64,000 nt of DNA from Acidobacteriota bacterium (GTDB lineage: Bacteria; Acidobacteriota; Terriglobia; Acidiferrales; UBA7541), in the NCBI GenBank assembly GCA_003225295.1, contig QHYZ01000052.1, forward strand, positions 95,421 to 159,420, written 5' to 3'. The notes under the pieces were generated by a model. The model was not told where the DNA came from, did not search any database, and was given only the letters and a program-made list of their open reading frames with translations. Both the position numbers and the translations under genes were made by a program. This document shows positions 26,485 through 35,021 of this stretch, piece after piece; the first letter of the stretch is position 1, and each line of letters opens with the position of its first letter.

Positions 26485-26838
26485 TCCCCTAACCGAGTTC
26501 CCTCGGGGAGTCTATCGGGAGAGAAATCGAAGCATTCCCGGAGACTAGCGGATGTTTGTCGAAGCCCAGATGCAATCAGTCGCCGTTGATGCTCTGGTCG
26601 AGCCCTAGCCTTGCCTTCCGCCTGAAGTGCATACGGAGGGGACGTGCCTATTGGCAATTCCTCTTGGCCCACTCGAGGAAATCCGGCTTTCACGATGTTG
26701 GGTTTACACCGAGCTGCGAGAAATTGGCTTGGCACTTAAATTTTCGCTCCACTGCTTCCATCCGGCAATTCGGCTACAATCGTCCCCTCATGTGATGCAA
26801 AATCCAAACGCGTTCGGCTGATTTCGAGGAGGTCTCCG
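26485..26838. other. 354-base intergenic region before the hydroxyacid dehydrogenase
   Basis: No convincing gene. A small hairpin CCGAG-TTCC-CTCGG follows the preceding stop without a T-run. TACAAT near 26771 could be a -10 element for the downstream gene; no good -35 is visible. Confidence 0.4.
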
Positions 26839-27720
26839 TTGAAACCCACTGTCGGCTCCACAAAAATTGGATTGCTTGGTCTCGGCCTGATGGGTCGCCC
26901 CATGGGCATAAATCTCATCAAGGCCGGCTACTCTCTCACGGTCTGGAATCGCACCTCCTCGCGCGCCGGTGAGCTCGTCGCGGCAGGTGCGACCCTCGCA
27001 AAATCCCCGCAGGAGGTCGCCGCTTCCTCCGACTTTCTCCTCACCATAGTCAGTGATCCTCCCGCCCTCGAAGAAATCCTCTGGGGACCGAGCGGCGCTA
27101 TGCAGGCGCTCCAGCGCGGCAGCACCTACATCGATTCCAGCACCATTTCCCCGGCGCTCGCCCGCAAAATTGCCGCCGCCTCGGCCGAACGCGGCGTGCG
27201 TTTTCTCGATGCGCCGGTCACCGGCGGTGACTGGGGCGCCAAGAAAGGCGAGCTGATTTTCATGGTCGGAGGTGACGCCGACACTTTGAAAGACGTCGAA
27301 CCCCTCCTCGGCGTACTGGGCAAGAAATGGTTTCACCTCGGTCCTCACGGTGCCGGTCAGACGGTCAAGCTGGCCATGAACCTGATCCTCGCGCTCCAGG
27401 TTGAGGCCCTCGCCGAAGCTCTCGCCCTTGTCGCTCGCGCCGGTCTTCAGGGCGAAAAGCTCGTCGAAGTCCTGCAATCCAGCATGGCCCGCTCAGGCGT
27501 CCTGGACGTAAAGGCTCCCAATCTCCTCAAAGGTGAATACGTCCCCAGCTTTCCGCTGCGGCTCATGCACAAGGATCTCGGCCTCGCGCTGGACCTCGCC
27601 AACCAGCTTGGCGTTGCGTTGCCGGCCACCGCCGCTGCTCGTGAAACCTACAGTTACGTCAAAGGCATTGCCAAGGAAGACCTCGACTACTCGGCGGTCA
27701 TGAGATTCTGGAAACGCTGA
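26839..27720 (+). CDS. NAD(P)-dependent beta-hydroxyacid dehydrogenase (HIBADH family)
   Basis: 293 residues. TTG start at 26839 with a perfect AGGAGG six bases upstream. Rossmann motif GLGLMGRPMGINLIKAG near residue 12, NRTSSRAGEL for NADP recognition, substrate motif LDAPVTGGDWGAKKGEL at ~118, catalytic Lys region GAGQTVKLAMN at ~172. This fits 3-hydroxyisobutyrate / tartronate semialdehyde / succinic-semialdehyde reductases; the exact substrate is not readable. It stands alone between a 354-base gap and a methyltransferase gene. Confidence 0.9.
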   Translation: MKPTVGSTKIGLLGLGLMGRPMGINLIKAGYSLTVWNRTSSRAGELVAAGATLAKSPQEVAASSDFLLTIVSDPPALEEILWGPSGAMQALQRGSTYIDSSTISPALARKIAAASAERGVRFLDAPVTGGDWGAKKGELIFMVGGDADTLKDVEPLLGVLGKKWFHLGPHGAGQTVKLAMNLILALQVEALAEALALVARAGLQGEKLVEVLQSSMARSGVLDVKAPNLLKGEYVPSFPLRLMHKDLGLALDLANQLGVALPATAAARETYSYVKGIAKEDLDYSAVMRFWKR

Positions 27721-27766
27721 TGCACTCTCGATCACCCTATACACTCCGTGAACGTGGAGGTCACCC

Positions 27767-28642
27767 ATGAGCGCGCCTGATCCGGCAAAAATCCAAAAGT
27801 TCCGCGAGCATCTTCACCAAGAGTGGACTGTCGACAGGACCATCGCCGCTTGGCGCAAATGGCATGCTCAGATTGCCGCGTTTACGCATGGCGCCACGGA
27901 AGCCATCCTGGAGGCCGCCCATCTTGGCCCCGGCATGCGCGTTCTCGATCTCGCCAGCGGCGTCGGCGATCCTGCGCTTTCCATCGCCGCAGAACTTGCT
28001 CCGTCAGGGCGGGTGACCGCGACCGACTTGGGTCCGGGAATGATTTCGCTTGCCGAAGAACTGGCGCGCAACAGAGGCATCACCAACATCGAATTCCGCG
28101 AAGCCAGCGCCGAGTCGCTCCCGTTCCCCGGTGAAAGCTACGACGTTGTCACCTGCCGCTTTGGAATCATGTTTTTTCCCGATCTCCCCAGAGCGTTGCG
28201 CGAATGTTTCCGCGTGCTGAAGCCCGGCGGGCGAGCCGCGTTCGTCGCCTGGGGAAAGAAAGAGCAGCCCTTCTTCACCACTACGGCAGGGATCATTCTG
28301 AAACACGTTCCGGCGCCGCCTCCTCCGCCCGATCCCGATGGCCCCAGTCTCTTCATGTTCGGCGAGGCCGACCGTCTGCGGCGCGCGCTGGAAGCGGCTG
28401 GCTTCAGCAATGTCCACGAGGAAGTCCGTATCATCGCCGGACGTTGGAGGGCAACAACGGAAGAATATTGGGAGCAGTTCAGCGAGGTCGCCGCGCCCTT
28501 CCGCCCGCTGCTCGAACAGCTCACGGCTGAGAAAATGGCTCAGGCCAAAGCGGAAATCTTCGCCGCCCTAAAAAAATTCTGGAACGGCAAAGAATTGGAC
28601 ATGCCGCTCGAAATCACCATCGGCACCGGCATGCGTCCTTGA
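27767..28642 (+). CDS. class I SAM-dependent methyltransferase
   Basis: 291 residues, ATG at 27767 with GGAGGTCA upstream. Motif I VLDLASGVGDPALSIA at ~57, motif post-I TATDLGPGMI, acidic/aromatic motif II YDVVTCRFGIMFFPD at ~122, and LKPGGRAAFVAWG as motif III. The layout is that of UbiE/COQ5-like or sterol/arsenite-like small-molecule methyltransferases. The C-terminal ~100 residues form a lid and hold a proline run (APPPPPDPDGP). Substrate unknown. Confidence 0.88.
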   Translation: MSAPDPAKIQKFREHLHQEWTVDRTIAAWRKWHAQIAAFTHGATEAILEAAHLGPGMRVLDLASGVGDPALSIAAELAPSGRVTATDLGPGMISLAEELARNRGITNIEFREASAESLPFPGESYDVVTCRFGIMFFPDLPRALRECFRVLKPGGRAAFVAWGKKEQPFFTTTAGIILKHVPAPPPPPDPDGPSLFMFGEADRLRRALEAAGFSNVHEEVRIIAGRWRATTEEYWEQFSEVAAPFRPLLEQLTAEKMAQAKAEIFAALKKFWNGKELDMPLEITIGTGMRP

Positions 28643-29344
28643 GCCAGGAAACGTGCTCCGGTTCTCTATTCCGATCTCCTTGCTGCACCTTCCCCCAGCG
28701 CTTATCGGGAATACGAAAATGGCGGAGCTGGGACTCCGCTCGCGCCAGGTGAAAACTACCAGGCCTTTATTAGTTTCGGGGATGTCTTTTGCAACTCCGC
28801 GATCCGCTGGCTCGCGGCTGCAGGCGAGAGCGGGGTCAACATGAGCATACCCATGATCACCACGGTCCGTCGCTTCTTAGCCTCCCCTGCTGTTTCCCTC
28901 TAAAATCACATTTCGATTGTTTTCCTAAATTGGGCGGTTCTCTGGCGCAGGAAAGGGAGCAAGGAATCGACCATTCAAGCGAGTAATTGCTAAGTGATGG
29001 CGGCTCAGACAACTAGAGACCAATTTCGGCCATTTTCGGAGGGTACTGGGACTCGTAATTCTTTCGGCAGTGCTTCCTTTTTCTTTCCCGCACGACCTGG
29101 CAGTGTCATGCCACACTGCCGCCTGGCGATGAGCATGAGATTTCTAAGCCGCTCGATACCGGCCATTGATTGATATGGCAAATGGAATTTTTTATCTTAC
29201 TTCCTCCTTGGAAGTCTTTGTAGAATAAATAGTTAGGGAGTGTGGTTCGGGCTTTTACTTAAATGGGGACCAAGGCACGTCAGAACGCCACTTCCCTGCT
29301 GACCGAGGGCTAGCACCCGGCCCTTCGGAATCGGTGAGCCGAAC
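28643..29344. other. 702-base region without an assignable gene
   Basis: In the frame of the preceding methyltransferase an open stretch continues past its stop to 28903. It reads protein-like (NYQAFISFGDVFCNSAIRW) but has no start with a ribosome site and no recognised homology. The part after 28900 is AT-richer than its surroundings, notably 29160-29240, and probably holds the promoter of the diguanylate cyclase gene. No c-di-GMP riboswitch pattern was recognised. Confidence 0.4.
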
Positions 29345-30727
29345 ATGGTCCGTTCGCGGTTTCTAAGAGATTTATTGGCCCTAGCGGTCTTGGCCGCAGC
29401 CTACTTCGGCGCCGGCAAGCTGGGGCTAAAGCTTGCCTTTGTGAATGCCAGCGCCACCGCCGTTTGGCCTTGCACGGGCATCGCGCTTGCCGCTTTTCTC
29501 ATCCGCGGCTACCGCGCCTGGCCCGCTATCCTAGCCGGCGCATTCCTGGTAAACCTGACCACCGCCGGTTCCGCCGCGACGTCGCTGGGCATCGCCGTTG
29601 GAAACACGCTTGAAGGCGTGGTCGGCTGCTACCTGGTAAGCCGCTTTGCTGGCAGCCACCGTGCCTTTGAACGTGCGCAGGACGTTCTCAAATTTGCCTT
29701 TCTTGCCGGCATGGTCAGCACCACCGTAAGCGCCACCGTTGGTGTCACCACCTTGGCCCTGGCCGGATTCGCGGACTGGACCAGGTACAGCTCCATCTGG
29801 TCAACCTGGTGGGTTGGGGACGCCGTTGGTGCCCTGGTGGTCACACCCTTCGTGCTCCTGTGGTGGGAGAATCCCCGCCTGCATTGGACCCGCGCGCGGA
29901 TGATGGAGCTCACTTTCTTGTTTGCAGGACTGTTCCTCACCGTGGGGATCGTCTTCGGCGGCCGCTTTCACGATGCCGTGAAAAATTATCCCTTCGAATA
30001 CCTTTGCATTCCTTTTTTGATCTGGGCGGCGTTCCGGTTTGGTCGCCGTAAGGCGGCGGCCGCCATCTGTACCATGGCCGCGATTTCCACCTGGGGCACG
30101 GCGCACGGATTTGGCCCATTCGCAAGGGAGTCTCAAAACACGTCTCTGCTGCTGTTGCAGGCCTTCATTGGCGTTATGGCCGTAACGTCCATGGCGCTGG
30201 CCGCCGAATTTAGCGAACACAAGCGCGCCGATGAGTACGTGCGCCAATTGGCGGTCACCGATCCGCTCACCGGGCTGGCCAACTACCGCCGGCTTCTCGA
30301 TGCCCTGGACTCGGAAATCAAGCGCTACGAACGCACCGGGCGCCCCTTCGCCGTCGTGCTGCTTGACCTGGACAAGCTGAAGATGATTAATGACACCCAC
30401 GGTCATCTCGTGGGAACGGCAGCCATCTGCCGCTTGGCAAACATTCTGCGCATTCATTGCCGCGCCATGGACACCGCGGCGCGTTACGGAGGGGACGAAT
30501 TCGTTCTCGTTCTCCCGGAAACGGAATCCCATGCCGCTCTGAGTGTGGCCGATCGAATTGCCGAGCGCCTAAGCACCGATGGCGACGAGCCACCGATCAC
30601 CGTGAGTACCGGCACGGCAGTCTATCCCGAAGATGGCAAGACCATCGATGAACTCCTGGCCGCCGCCGACCAAGTCCTCTATGGCAAAAAGGGCTACTCC
30701 AGAAAGAAATTGCCCCAGCCGACCTGA
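29345..30727 (+). CDS. MASE1-GGDEF diguanylate cyclase
   Basis: 460 residues. An N-terminal MASE1 sensor of about eight membrane helices (residues ~10-290, with ATAVWPCTGIALAAFLI) is followed by a GGDEF domain (~305-455). The active-site loop RYGGDEF is at 380-386, so the enzyme should make cyclic di-GMP from GTP. RAMD at 373-376 lies exactly five residues before GGDEF and is a good inhibitory I-site for product feedback. DPLTGLANYRRLLDAL marks the domain start. No PDE or receptor gene is nearby. Preceded by a 700-base gap. Confidence 0.93.
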   Translation: MVRSRFLRDLLALAVLAAAYFGAGKLGLKLAFVNASATAVWPCTGIALAAFLIRGYRAWPAILAGAFLVNLTTAGSAATSLGIAVGNTLEGVVGCYLVSRFAGSHRAFERAQDVLKFAFLAGMVSTTVSATVGVTTLALAGFADWTRYSSIWSTWWVGDAVGALVVTPFVLLWWENPRLHWTRARMMELTFLFAGLFLTVGIVFGGRFHDAVKNYPFEYLCIPFLIWAAFRFGRRKAAAAICTMAAISTWGTAHGFGPFARESQNTSLLLLQAFIGVMAVTSMALAAEFSEHKRADEYVRQLAVTDPLTGLANYRRLLDALDSEIKRYERTGRPFAVVLLDLDKLKMINDTHGHLVGTAAICRLANILRIHCRAMDTAARYGGDEFVLVLPETESHAALSVADRIAERLSTDGDEPPITVSTGTAVYPEDGKTIDELLAAADQVLYGKKGYSRKKLPQPT

Positions 30728-30794
30728 CGCTCGCGCCCGCGTGCCCTGCTCGCTCCTGATTTGTATTGGCGCGTGCTTGGTCGGCAGTAATTCG

Positions 30795-31235
30795 TCAGAG
30801 TTGCAATTCCGCCACCACTTTCAGCAGCCCCAGCAGGCTGGCAATCTCTTCCGATGTCAGTACTTCCCGAAGCTTTTCCTCTGCCGCCCGCCGTTCTTTG
30901 ATGAGGCGTTCTCGGTACTTATTGCCCTTCGCCGTCAACCGCACCAGCAGTGCCCGTCCCGACTCCGCTCTTCTTTCTGACGCCAGTCCTTCCTGAATCA
31001 AGGTTCTTATCACGCGATGCACCACCGTTCGGTCGAAGCCCAGCAGCCTGGCAATCTGATTCTGGTTGAGCACCGCCCCTCCCCGCAGTGTGGACATAAC
31101 GAACCCGCGTGTCTGTGAGCAATTGGTTTTCTGCTCCAGTTGTTTTCCAACCGAGTAGTAAGCCGCGGCGAGGTGCACAAGAACGGAGTCCTTCAGGATC
31201 TCCGCTAGTATTAGCCTCTTCTCAACGATAATCAT
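30795..31235 (-). CDS. MarR family transcriptional regulator
   Basis: 146 residues. Start at 31235 chosen because it overlaps the nitroreductase stop (ATGA), the usual coupled arrangement. Winged-helix region: LNQNQIARLLGFDRTVVHRV is the recognition helix-turn-helix, followed by the wing ERRAESGRALLVRLTAKG. Helices at both ends would dimerise. It is the second gene of a two-gene operon and probably represses that operon through the paired palindromes at 31952-31990, possibly with release by a reactive or aromatic ligand. Two Cys-free core helices make a thiol switch unlikely apart from the single Cys in the NCSQTR segment. Confidence 0.85.
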   Translation of the reverse strand: MIIVEKRLILAEILKDSVLVHLAAAYYSVGKQLEQKTNCSQTRGFVMSTLRGGAVLNQNQIARLLGFDRTVVHRVIRTLIQEGLASERRAESGRALLVRLTAKGNKYRERLIKERRAAEEKLREVLTSEEIASLLGLLKVVAELQL

Positions 31236-31942
31236 AGGAATTTTACCGTGGCCTCCAGCGGCCTCCGCCACTGCGGTTGGTCAACGTGGCGCGCCGACTT
31301 CTTCCCGATGGCGATGACCATCACGATCTCATGAAATTGCGACGAGAGTCCCAGGAACTTCCCTAGCCTGCGACCGTCAAACCCTTCCATCGGACAGGTG
31401 TTCAAACCCAATGCTTCCGCGGCGATCATCAGGTTTTCGCAAGCCAATGACGTGCTTTTCGTGGCCCACTTGAAGAGTCCTTGCCGCGCTACCGGCACCG
31501 AGCCGATGATCTTCCAGAAATGGACCACCCGCAGAATGGCCCATTTCAGCGCCCCGAGAATCCCGAACCAGCCCTGTATGAAAAACCATTTCGCCAGCTT
31601 TGCTTTCCGGGCGGATTCCAGAATCTGCTTTTCGCTGAATCCTTCTTGGCGCATCCATTCCAGTTGGCCTTCGACGGTCGCTGGCCACGACCCGATGTCC
31701 GCCACCGCCACGATCAGCGCCGAGGCCGTCTCCGCCGGAGACTGCCCCATGCACAGCTGTGCTGCTCGCGTTTTCATTTCCGGCGATTGCACCCAATAGA
31801 ATCGGTACGGCTGCACGTTAAAGCTCGAAGGAGCCACCCGCGCCGCATCCAGAATCCGTCCCCGCACCGCCGGGGGGATTTCAATGGCGTCGAGCACGCG
31901 AATCGCCCTGCGCTGAAAGATTGCCTCGAGGATCTCACTCAT
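31232..31942 (-). CDS. nitroreductase family FMN-dependent oxidoreductase
   Basis: 236 residues, ATG at 31942 with GGAGGTGAC upstream. FMN-binding start FQRRAIRVLD and ARVAPSSFNVQPYRFYWV (equivalent of the conserved Arg/Ser and Asn-x-Gln-Pro-x-Arg region), plus LACENLMIAAEALGLNTCPMEGFD and a C-terminal VMVIAIGKKS. These enzymes reduce nitroaromatics, quinones or similar electrophiles with NAD(P)H. An insertion around residues 115-160 (WFFIQGWFGILGALKWAI) is more hydrophobic than usual and may be a substrate lid or membrane contact. Operon with a MarR regulator. Confidence 0.9.
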   Translation of the reverse strand: MSEILEAIFQRRAIRVLDAIEIPPAVRGRILDAARVAPSSFNVQPYRFYWVQSPEMKTRAAQLCMGQSPAETASALIVAVADIGSWPATVEGQLEWMRQEGFSEKQILESARKAKLAKWFFIQGWFGILGALKWAILRVVHFWKIIGSVPVARQGLFKWATKSTSLACENLMIAAEALGLNTCPMEGFDGRRLGKFLGLSSQFHEIVMVIAIGKKSARHVDQPQWRRPLEATVKFL

Positions 31943-31951
31943 GTCACCTCC

Positions 31952-31990
31952 ATGTTGTCATTACAACATAGATGTGTTGCCATTGCAACA
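31952..31990. promoter_or_regulatory. paired MarR-type operators overlapping the nitroreductase promoter
   Basis: Two palindromes: ATGTTGTCATTACAACAT (31952-31969, perfect 7-base arms, 4-base spacer) and TGTTGCCATTGCAACA (31975-31990, perfect 6-base arms, same CATT spacer). Their centres are 22 bases apart, two helix turns. On the minus strand, -35 TTGCAA (31983-31988) and -10 TGTAAT (31960-31965) are 17 bases apart and lie inside the two palindromes. Repression by the MarR protein encoded in the operon is inferred. Confidence 0.75.
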
Positions 31991-32368
31991 TGTTTGTCCG
32001 CTGCTTGTCTGGGTCGCGGCACTTCAGGGCGACCTCTCCATGATCCTTTTTCCGGCCCTTTCCTGGCGCCGCCGCTCCGCCCTGCCCGGAATTTGCCGCC
32101 GGGGCGGCGCGCCTTTTTCTTCCTGGCGGGCGCCATAAATCTTCTCGCTGGTTGTCGCGGTGTCCCTTTAGGCGGGGATGTCTGTTCGTTGCTCTCGTCC
32201 ACGATACGCCTTGCCTGTTACTGTAATCCGCAGGCTGAACCATTCCCTGCGCTCCCGCCCCATGGTTGGACAATACAACCTCTCCGCGATCTTAGGGCCA
32301 CCGTGGGCCTCCGCCTGCTCCGTGTCCACAGTGGTAGAATGCGCGGCGGCATCTTGAGGAGGAGCGTG

Positions 32369-33325
32369 ATGGGCAAGAAGATACGGATTTGGATGGTTCT
32401 CTCCCTGGTTGGCGGGGCGCTGGTTTGCGGTCCAGCTGCCATGACACAGCAGCAGCCGGACTTTTCCAAGGTTCAAATCAAAACCACCAAGGTTTCCGGC
32501 AACATCTATATGCTGGAAGGCCAGGGCGGAAACATCGCCGCCTCTGTCGGCGAAGATGGAATCGTCATTGTGGACGACCAGTTCGCTCCGCTGGCGGATA
32601 AAATCCAGGCGGCGTTGAAAGAATTGAAGATTACGGACAAGCCCGTGCGCTTCGTCATTAACACCCACTATCACGGAGATCACACCGGAGGAAATGTGCC
32701 TTTCAACAACGCGGGCTCCACGCTCATCGCGCAGGATAACGTGCGCAAGCGTCTGGAGAGCGGGGGCATCGCCGGGAACGGCGGCTCGATCAGGATGGAA
32801 GATAAACCAGCGCCCAAGGCAGCGCTGCCGATCATCACTTTCGAGCATGACGTCACCGTCCATCTGAATGGTGAAGACATTCGCGCGCTGCATTTTCCCG
32901 CCGGCCACACCGACGGCGACTCCATCATCTTCTTCCCAAAAAATAATGTCGTGCACATGGGCGACGACTTCGTGCGCTACGGCTTCCCGTTCATTGACGT
33001 AACCAGCGGCGGCAGCGTGCAGGGCATGATCGACGCAATGGAAAAAGCTTCTGCGCAGTTGCCGGTAGACGTGAAAGTCATCCCAGGGCACGGCGCGCTC
33101 TCGAATCTCGACGATGTGCGGGCCTTCACCAAAATGCTCAAGGAAACTTCAGCGGTCGTGCAGAAGGCCATCAACGATCACAAGACGCTGGACCACATGA
33201 AGCAGGAGAAAATTCTCGCGCCCTGGGCGAAATGGAAAGGCGATTTCGTCAACGAAGATGCTTTTATCGATACGCTCTACAACTCCCTCACCGGCCACAA
33301 AGGAGAATTCGTCAAACACAATTGA
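32369..33325 (+). CDS. secreted MBL-fold metallo-hydrolase
   Basis: 318 residues; ATG at 32369 with GAGGAGG upstream, although the open frame extends much further 5'. Signal peptide is residues ~1-25 (ending GPAAMTQQ). The metallo-beta-lactamase motif HYHGDHTGG (HxHxDH) is at ~110, the next ligand in FPAGHTDGDSI at ~185, and FVRYGFPFIDV and the ligand His in VIPGHGAL further on. The fold is that of periplasmic SoxH/beta-lactamase-like hydrolases. It may cleave a thioester, lactone or beta-lactam; nothing in the context decides. The gene is monocistronic and followed by a cluster of hairpins. Confidence 0.88.
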   Translation: MGKKIRIWMVLSLVGGALVCGPAAMTQQQPDFSKVQIKTTKVSGNIYMLEGQGGNIAASVGEDGIVIVDDQFAPLADKIQAALKELKITDKPVRFVINTHYHGDHTGGNVPFNNAGSTLIAQDNVRKRLESGGIAGNGGSIRMEDKPAPKAALPIITFEHDVTVHLNGEDIRALHFPAGHTDGDSIIFFPKNNVVHMGDDFVRYGFPFIDVTSGGSVQGMIDAMEKASAQLPVDVKVIPGHGALSNLDDVRAFTKMLKETSAVVQKAINDHKTLDHMKQEKILAPWAKWKGDFVNEDAFIDTLYNSLTGHKGEFVKHN

Positions 33326-33433
33326 GGCCGACGAACAGGCCGGACTTTACCGCCGGTATGGCCACTCCGATTTTTTGCCGGCGGGAGCGAAACTTGTCCG
33401 CAGCGGAGCCGAAAGAACTCCGACACATAGCTG

Positions 33434-33513
33434 GGCGACCGCCTTTAGTCGCCATTCTTTGGTCCTACCCTGGGCGCGACCAAAGGGGCGCCAACGCTAG
33501 GGTCGAGCGTTGG
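33434..33513. terminator. cluster of three hairpins between convergent genes
   Basis: Three stem-loops in 80 bases: GGCGAC/GTCGCC (33434-33453), TTTGGTC/GACCAAA (33458-33484) and CCAACGCT/AGCGTTGG (33491-33513). They lie between the convergent MBL hydrolase and the dehydrogenase, whose stop is inside the last stem. No T-run follows, so rho-independent action is uncertain. They may be a mobile palindromic element instead. Confidence 0.4.
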
Positions 33514-34513
33514 GCGAGAAGAATCCAATCGGCAAGTCGCGCGAAGTGCGCAAACCGGCCGGAGCGTCAAGAATCACGGGGATAGAATTCACCACCACCG
33601 AAGCGGTGGCGATGTCGCCATGCGCGCCGCCCGGAATCACCAGACTGACGTTGGGATGCCCACTCAAAGAGATGGTATCCCCCGGCTCCTTCGCTCCGAC
33701 GTACATCTGCAGCTCGAGGTACACGAGTTCTTTACCGTCTTTCGAGAGGCCGCGCCCGATCTGGTGCACACCCGCTGCCTGCCCCGCTTCCACCGTCAGA
33801 TATTCGGTCTCAGTGCGCTCGGTAGCGACTATCGGTTCGATGGTTTCGGTGATTTGCTCGACCGCCAAGTTCAAGCTGTCCGCCACCATGGCCACCGACT
33901 CCGGCAAGCCGACGTGCTTGATCACACCCGCCATCACTTGCGCGCGGAACTCTCCCACGGTCATCCCCGCGCCGATTTTTTTCTGCAGCGGCAGCCGCCG
34001 CTTCGACGCGTCCACCACGCGCAGCGCTTTGGCATGTTCGATGCGCTGCGCAACCGCCGCGAGCGTCACGACCAGCTTGTCCATCACGAAGCCGGGATTC
34101 ACGCCCGTGCCGACCAGCGCCACACCCCACTCCTTCGCCGCCGTATCCAGCTTGGCCGCGAGTTCCGGATGGGTGCGGAACGGATACGATAATTCTTCGC
34201 AAGTCGAAACGATGCAGGACTCCGCTTCCAAGCACATCAGCAGCTGGTCCATCACTTTTGCGAGCGACGACGACGTCGAATGGATGACCACGTCCGCGGC
34301 CTGTTCCAGCACTTCCTTTGCTTCCGCAGAGACTTTCACGCCCCACGGGGCATCTGCAGCGCCGACCACTTCGCCGAGGTCGCGCCCAACCTTGGCCGGG
34401 TCCATATCAATGGCGCCGATAATTTCTATCGCTTGCTTTTCCCGCATCAGCCGGGCGATGGATGCGCCGATGGGGCCGACACCATACTGGATGGCGCGAA
34501 TTTTCTTTTTCAC
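33497..34513 (-). CDS. dihydrodipicolinate-reductase-like NAD(P)-dependent dehydrogenase
   Basis: 338 residues from GTG 34513, chosen for the GGAGAG just upstream; an ATG at 34537 is possible. Rossmann start IRAIQYGVGPIGASIARLM, then AIDMDPAKVGRDLGE, VVIHSTSSSLAKVMDQL and EELSYPFRTHPELAA, followed by GTGVNPGFVMD. This pattern belongs to the DapB_N / 2,4-diaminopentanoate-dehydrogenase-like family and not to canonical DapB, whose catalytic HHxxK motif is not seen. It would oxidise or reduce an amino- or keto-acid. It is divergent to phhB across 215 bases. Confidence 0.8.
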   Translation of the reverse strand: MKKKIRAIQYGVGPIGASIARLMREKQAIEIIGAIDMDPAKVGRDLGEVVGAADAPWGVKVSAEAKEVLEQAADVVIHSTSSSLAKVMDQLLMCLEAESCIVSTCEELSYPFRTHPELAAKLDTAAKEWGVALVGTGVNPGFVMDKLVVTLAAVAQRIEHAKALRVVDASKRRLPLQKKIGAGMTVGEFRAQVMAGVIKHVGLPESVAMVADSLNLAVEQITETIEPIVATERTETEYLTVEAGQAAGVHQIGRGLSKDGKELVYLELQMYVGAKEPGDTISLSGHPNVSLVIPGGAHGDIATASVVVNSIPVILDAPAGLRTSRDLPIGFFSPNARP

Positions 34514-34727
34514 TTCGCTCTCCGCTCTCCGTTGCATACGCGTACGACGCGCATTTTGCTTCAAAGGAAACCACGATAATGGAATTCCCGCGCGCATTCA
34601 ACGAAGAACCGTTGGACCGGCCGGCACACTCGGAAGCCGGTGTTGGGGAAACGGACGCTGTTGCTGACGCCGGGTTTGGGCCGCATAATGTCTTGGGAGA
34701 GGCCAAGCCCTCGCGGAGGATGACCGC

Positions 34728-35018
34728 ATGCCCGCAAAGAAACTTACCGACGCTGAAATCTCCGCGCTGCTGCCCAAGGCTAAGGGGTGGAATGTGGTGC
34801 ATGGCAAGCTGCACCGGGAGTTTGCGTGCAAGGATTTCGTCACCGCCTTCGGCAACATGACGCGCGTAGCGCTCGTCGCCGAAGCCATGAACCATCATCC
34901 CGAATGGTTCAACGTGTGGAACAAGGTGGTCATCGACCTCAATACCCACAGCGTCAACGGCATCAGCGACTACGACTTCACGCTGGCGGAAAGAATCAAC
35001 GAAATCTTCGGCGCGTGA
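34728..35018 (+). CDS. phhB: pterin-4a-carbinolamine dehydratase
   Basis: 96 residues, full length for the family. Conserved KLTDAEISALLPKAKGW start, FVTAFGNMTRVALVAEAMNHHPEWFNVWNKV with the catalytic HH-P motif, and NTHSVNGISDYDFTLAERINEI. The enzyme dehydrates 4a-hydroxytetrahydrobiopterin during aromatic amino acid hydroxylation, or acts in molybdopterin-related pterin recycling. No phenylalanine hydroxylase gene is nearby. The next gene starts 3 bases downstream, so the two are probably one transcript. Confidence 0.93.
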   Translation: MPAKKLTDAEISALLPKAKGWNVVHGKLHREFACKDFVTAFGNMTRVALVAEAMNHHPEWFNVWNKVVIDLNTHSVNGISDYDFTLAERINEIFGA

Positions 35019-35021
35019 GGT

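Noticed and set aside
26730..26745. Sigma54-like element TGGCAC followed by TTTTC
   Set aside because: The -24 part is good but the -12 GC is missing and no enhancer-binding gene is present.
29160..29344. c-di-GMP riboswitch before the diguanylate cyclase
   Set aside because: No conserved GEMM core or tetraloop-receptor pattern found in the AT-rich leader.
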